The notes beneath the pieces were generated by a model that saw only the letters and a program-made list of their open reading frames with translations, searched no databases and was not told the DNA's origin. Positions 63,640 through 64,000 of a stretch of DNA of 64,000 nt are shown in pieces; the stretch's first letter is position 1; each line of letters starts with the position of its first letter. The stretch is from contig JAQFVV010006336.1 of NCBI GenBank assembly GCA_028023455.1, positions 2,968,021 to 3,032,020 on the forward strand, in the 5' to 3' direction. This DNA is from Epiperipatus broadwayi (lineage: Eukaryota; Onychophora; Udeonychophora; Euonychophora; Peripatidae). The translations under genes and the position numbers were made by a program.

Positions 63640-64000
63640 GCCTTATTTGAAGCCCCAAATGGACAAAATAAGAAACAAAAAGTTGATAAATCAGCTATTA
63701 GGATTTGTGTTCCATATGTAAATAGAACTACAAACAGTATTGGACATATATTAAAATGCTATAATATAGATATAACATTTTCTACTCATCAAAATATCAG
63801 CAATATAATAAACAAGTGAAAGGATTCAATCCTTCTTGAATCTCATGGTGTTTATCAAATCTCATGTGAAAATTGTAAAGCTTTTTACACAGGTATGAGT
63901 AATTGCAGCATCAGTGTTACGAGAGATGAGCAAGCTAATGCAGTTAAACAACACTCATTATCAGCAACACTCTCACTTCATACTATAGATTCAGGTCATA
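63640..64000 (+). pseudogene. Penelope-like element C-terminus with GIY-YIG endonuclease, runs off the window
   Basis: The plus-strand frame opens at 63640. It has VPYVNRTTNSIGHILKCYNI (63709 on), matching the IPY...I..IL segment between RT and endonuclease of Penelope-like elements, then INK-stop-KDSIL with a TGA at 63817-63819. The GIY-YIG nuclease follows: GVYQISCENCKAFYTG (GVY and YTG in place of GIY and YIG, with the CxxC pair), the conserved Arg in SVTRDE, and HSLSATLSLH ending in GH at the window edge. The nuclease would nick target DNA. The RT domain is missing upstream (cut by an AT tract and the RTE fragment), so this is a 5'-truncated copy with one stop. Confidence 0.85.

Overview
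The window is very AT-rich (roughly three quarters A+T by eye, not computed) and has no intact gene of any size. It looks like repeat-dominated intergenic DNA from an invertebrate animal. Four things suggest this: an RTE-clade LINE in copies of differing age, Merlin DNA-transposon relics, a Penelope-type GIY-YIG fragment and a tRNA-derived SINE, plus many (AT)n arrays and one (ATT)n array. I cannot name the species.

Layout. Positions 1-1690 hold AT-rich DNA with one 59-bp minisatellite. The main structure is 2129-12389, a 10.26-kb element bounded by a perfect 8-bp duplication (CAATCAAT at 2121-2128 and 12390-12397). Its termini are inverted (GGTAGTTGTGG...), its long arms carry inverted arrays of a repeat of about 171 bp, and its centre holds a broken minus-strand Merlin (IS1595-like DDE) transposase at 8197-9044. 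Younger insertions sit inside it: a 2.7-kb TG...CA element with ATGA duplications (2224-4952), a 1.37-kb LTR-like unit with TATA box and splice donor (5334-6699), a SINE with 18-bp duplications (about 7839-7945), a 0.67-kb foldback (10507-11180) and a small insert with a perfect 25-bp hairpin (11543-11652). A diverged inverted copy of the flanking DNA at 16930-17560 preserves the empty site.

An RTE LINE follows at 13017-15866, with endonuclease and reverse transcriptase recognisable but split by frameshifts and stops. Older relics of the same family lie at 20260-23015, 26660-28030 and 46780-49400. A fresher minus-strand 3' fragment lies at 63439-63617. A second Merlin relic is at 44487-44780. 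From 33600 to 36560 there is a CCAAT/TATA-to-AATAAA stretch that could be a transcription unit but is not recognisable as a gene. Around 55483-56145 another promoter-like block repeats the TATAAAAAGG-exon-donor architecture of 5334-6699. The (ATT)n array is at 60514-60765. Positions 61340-63260 form the least AT-rich block and carry minus-strand LTR-retroelement signals, including an 18-nt tRNA-Lys-type primer-binding site. The window ends inside a plus-strand Penelope-like element (63640-64000).

No host genes work together here. What can be read is transposon stratigraphy: a Merlin foldback jumped into an older repeat and was then hit by several retroelements, while RTE copies of several ages landed nearby.
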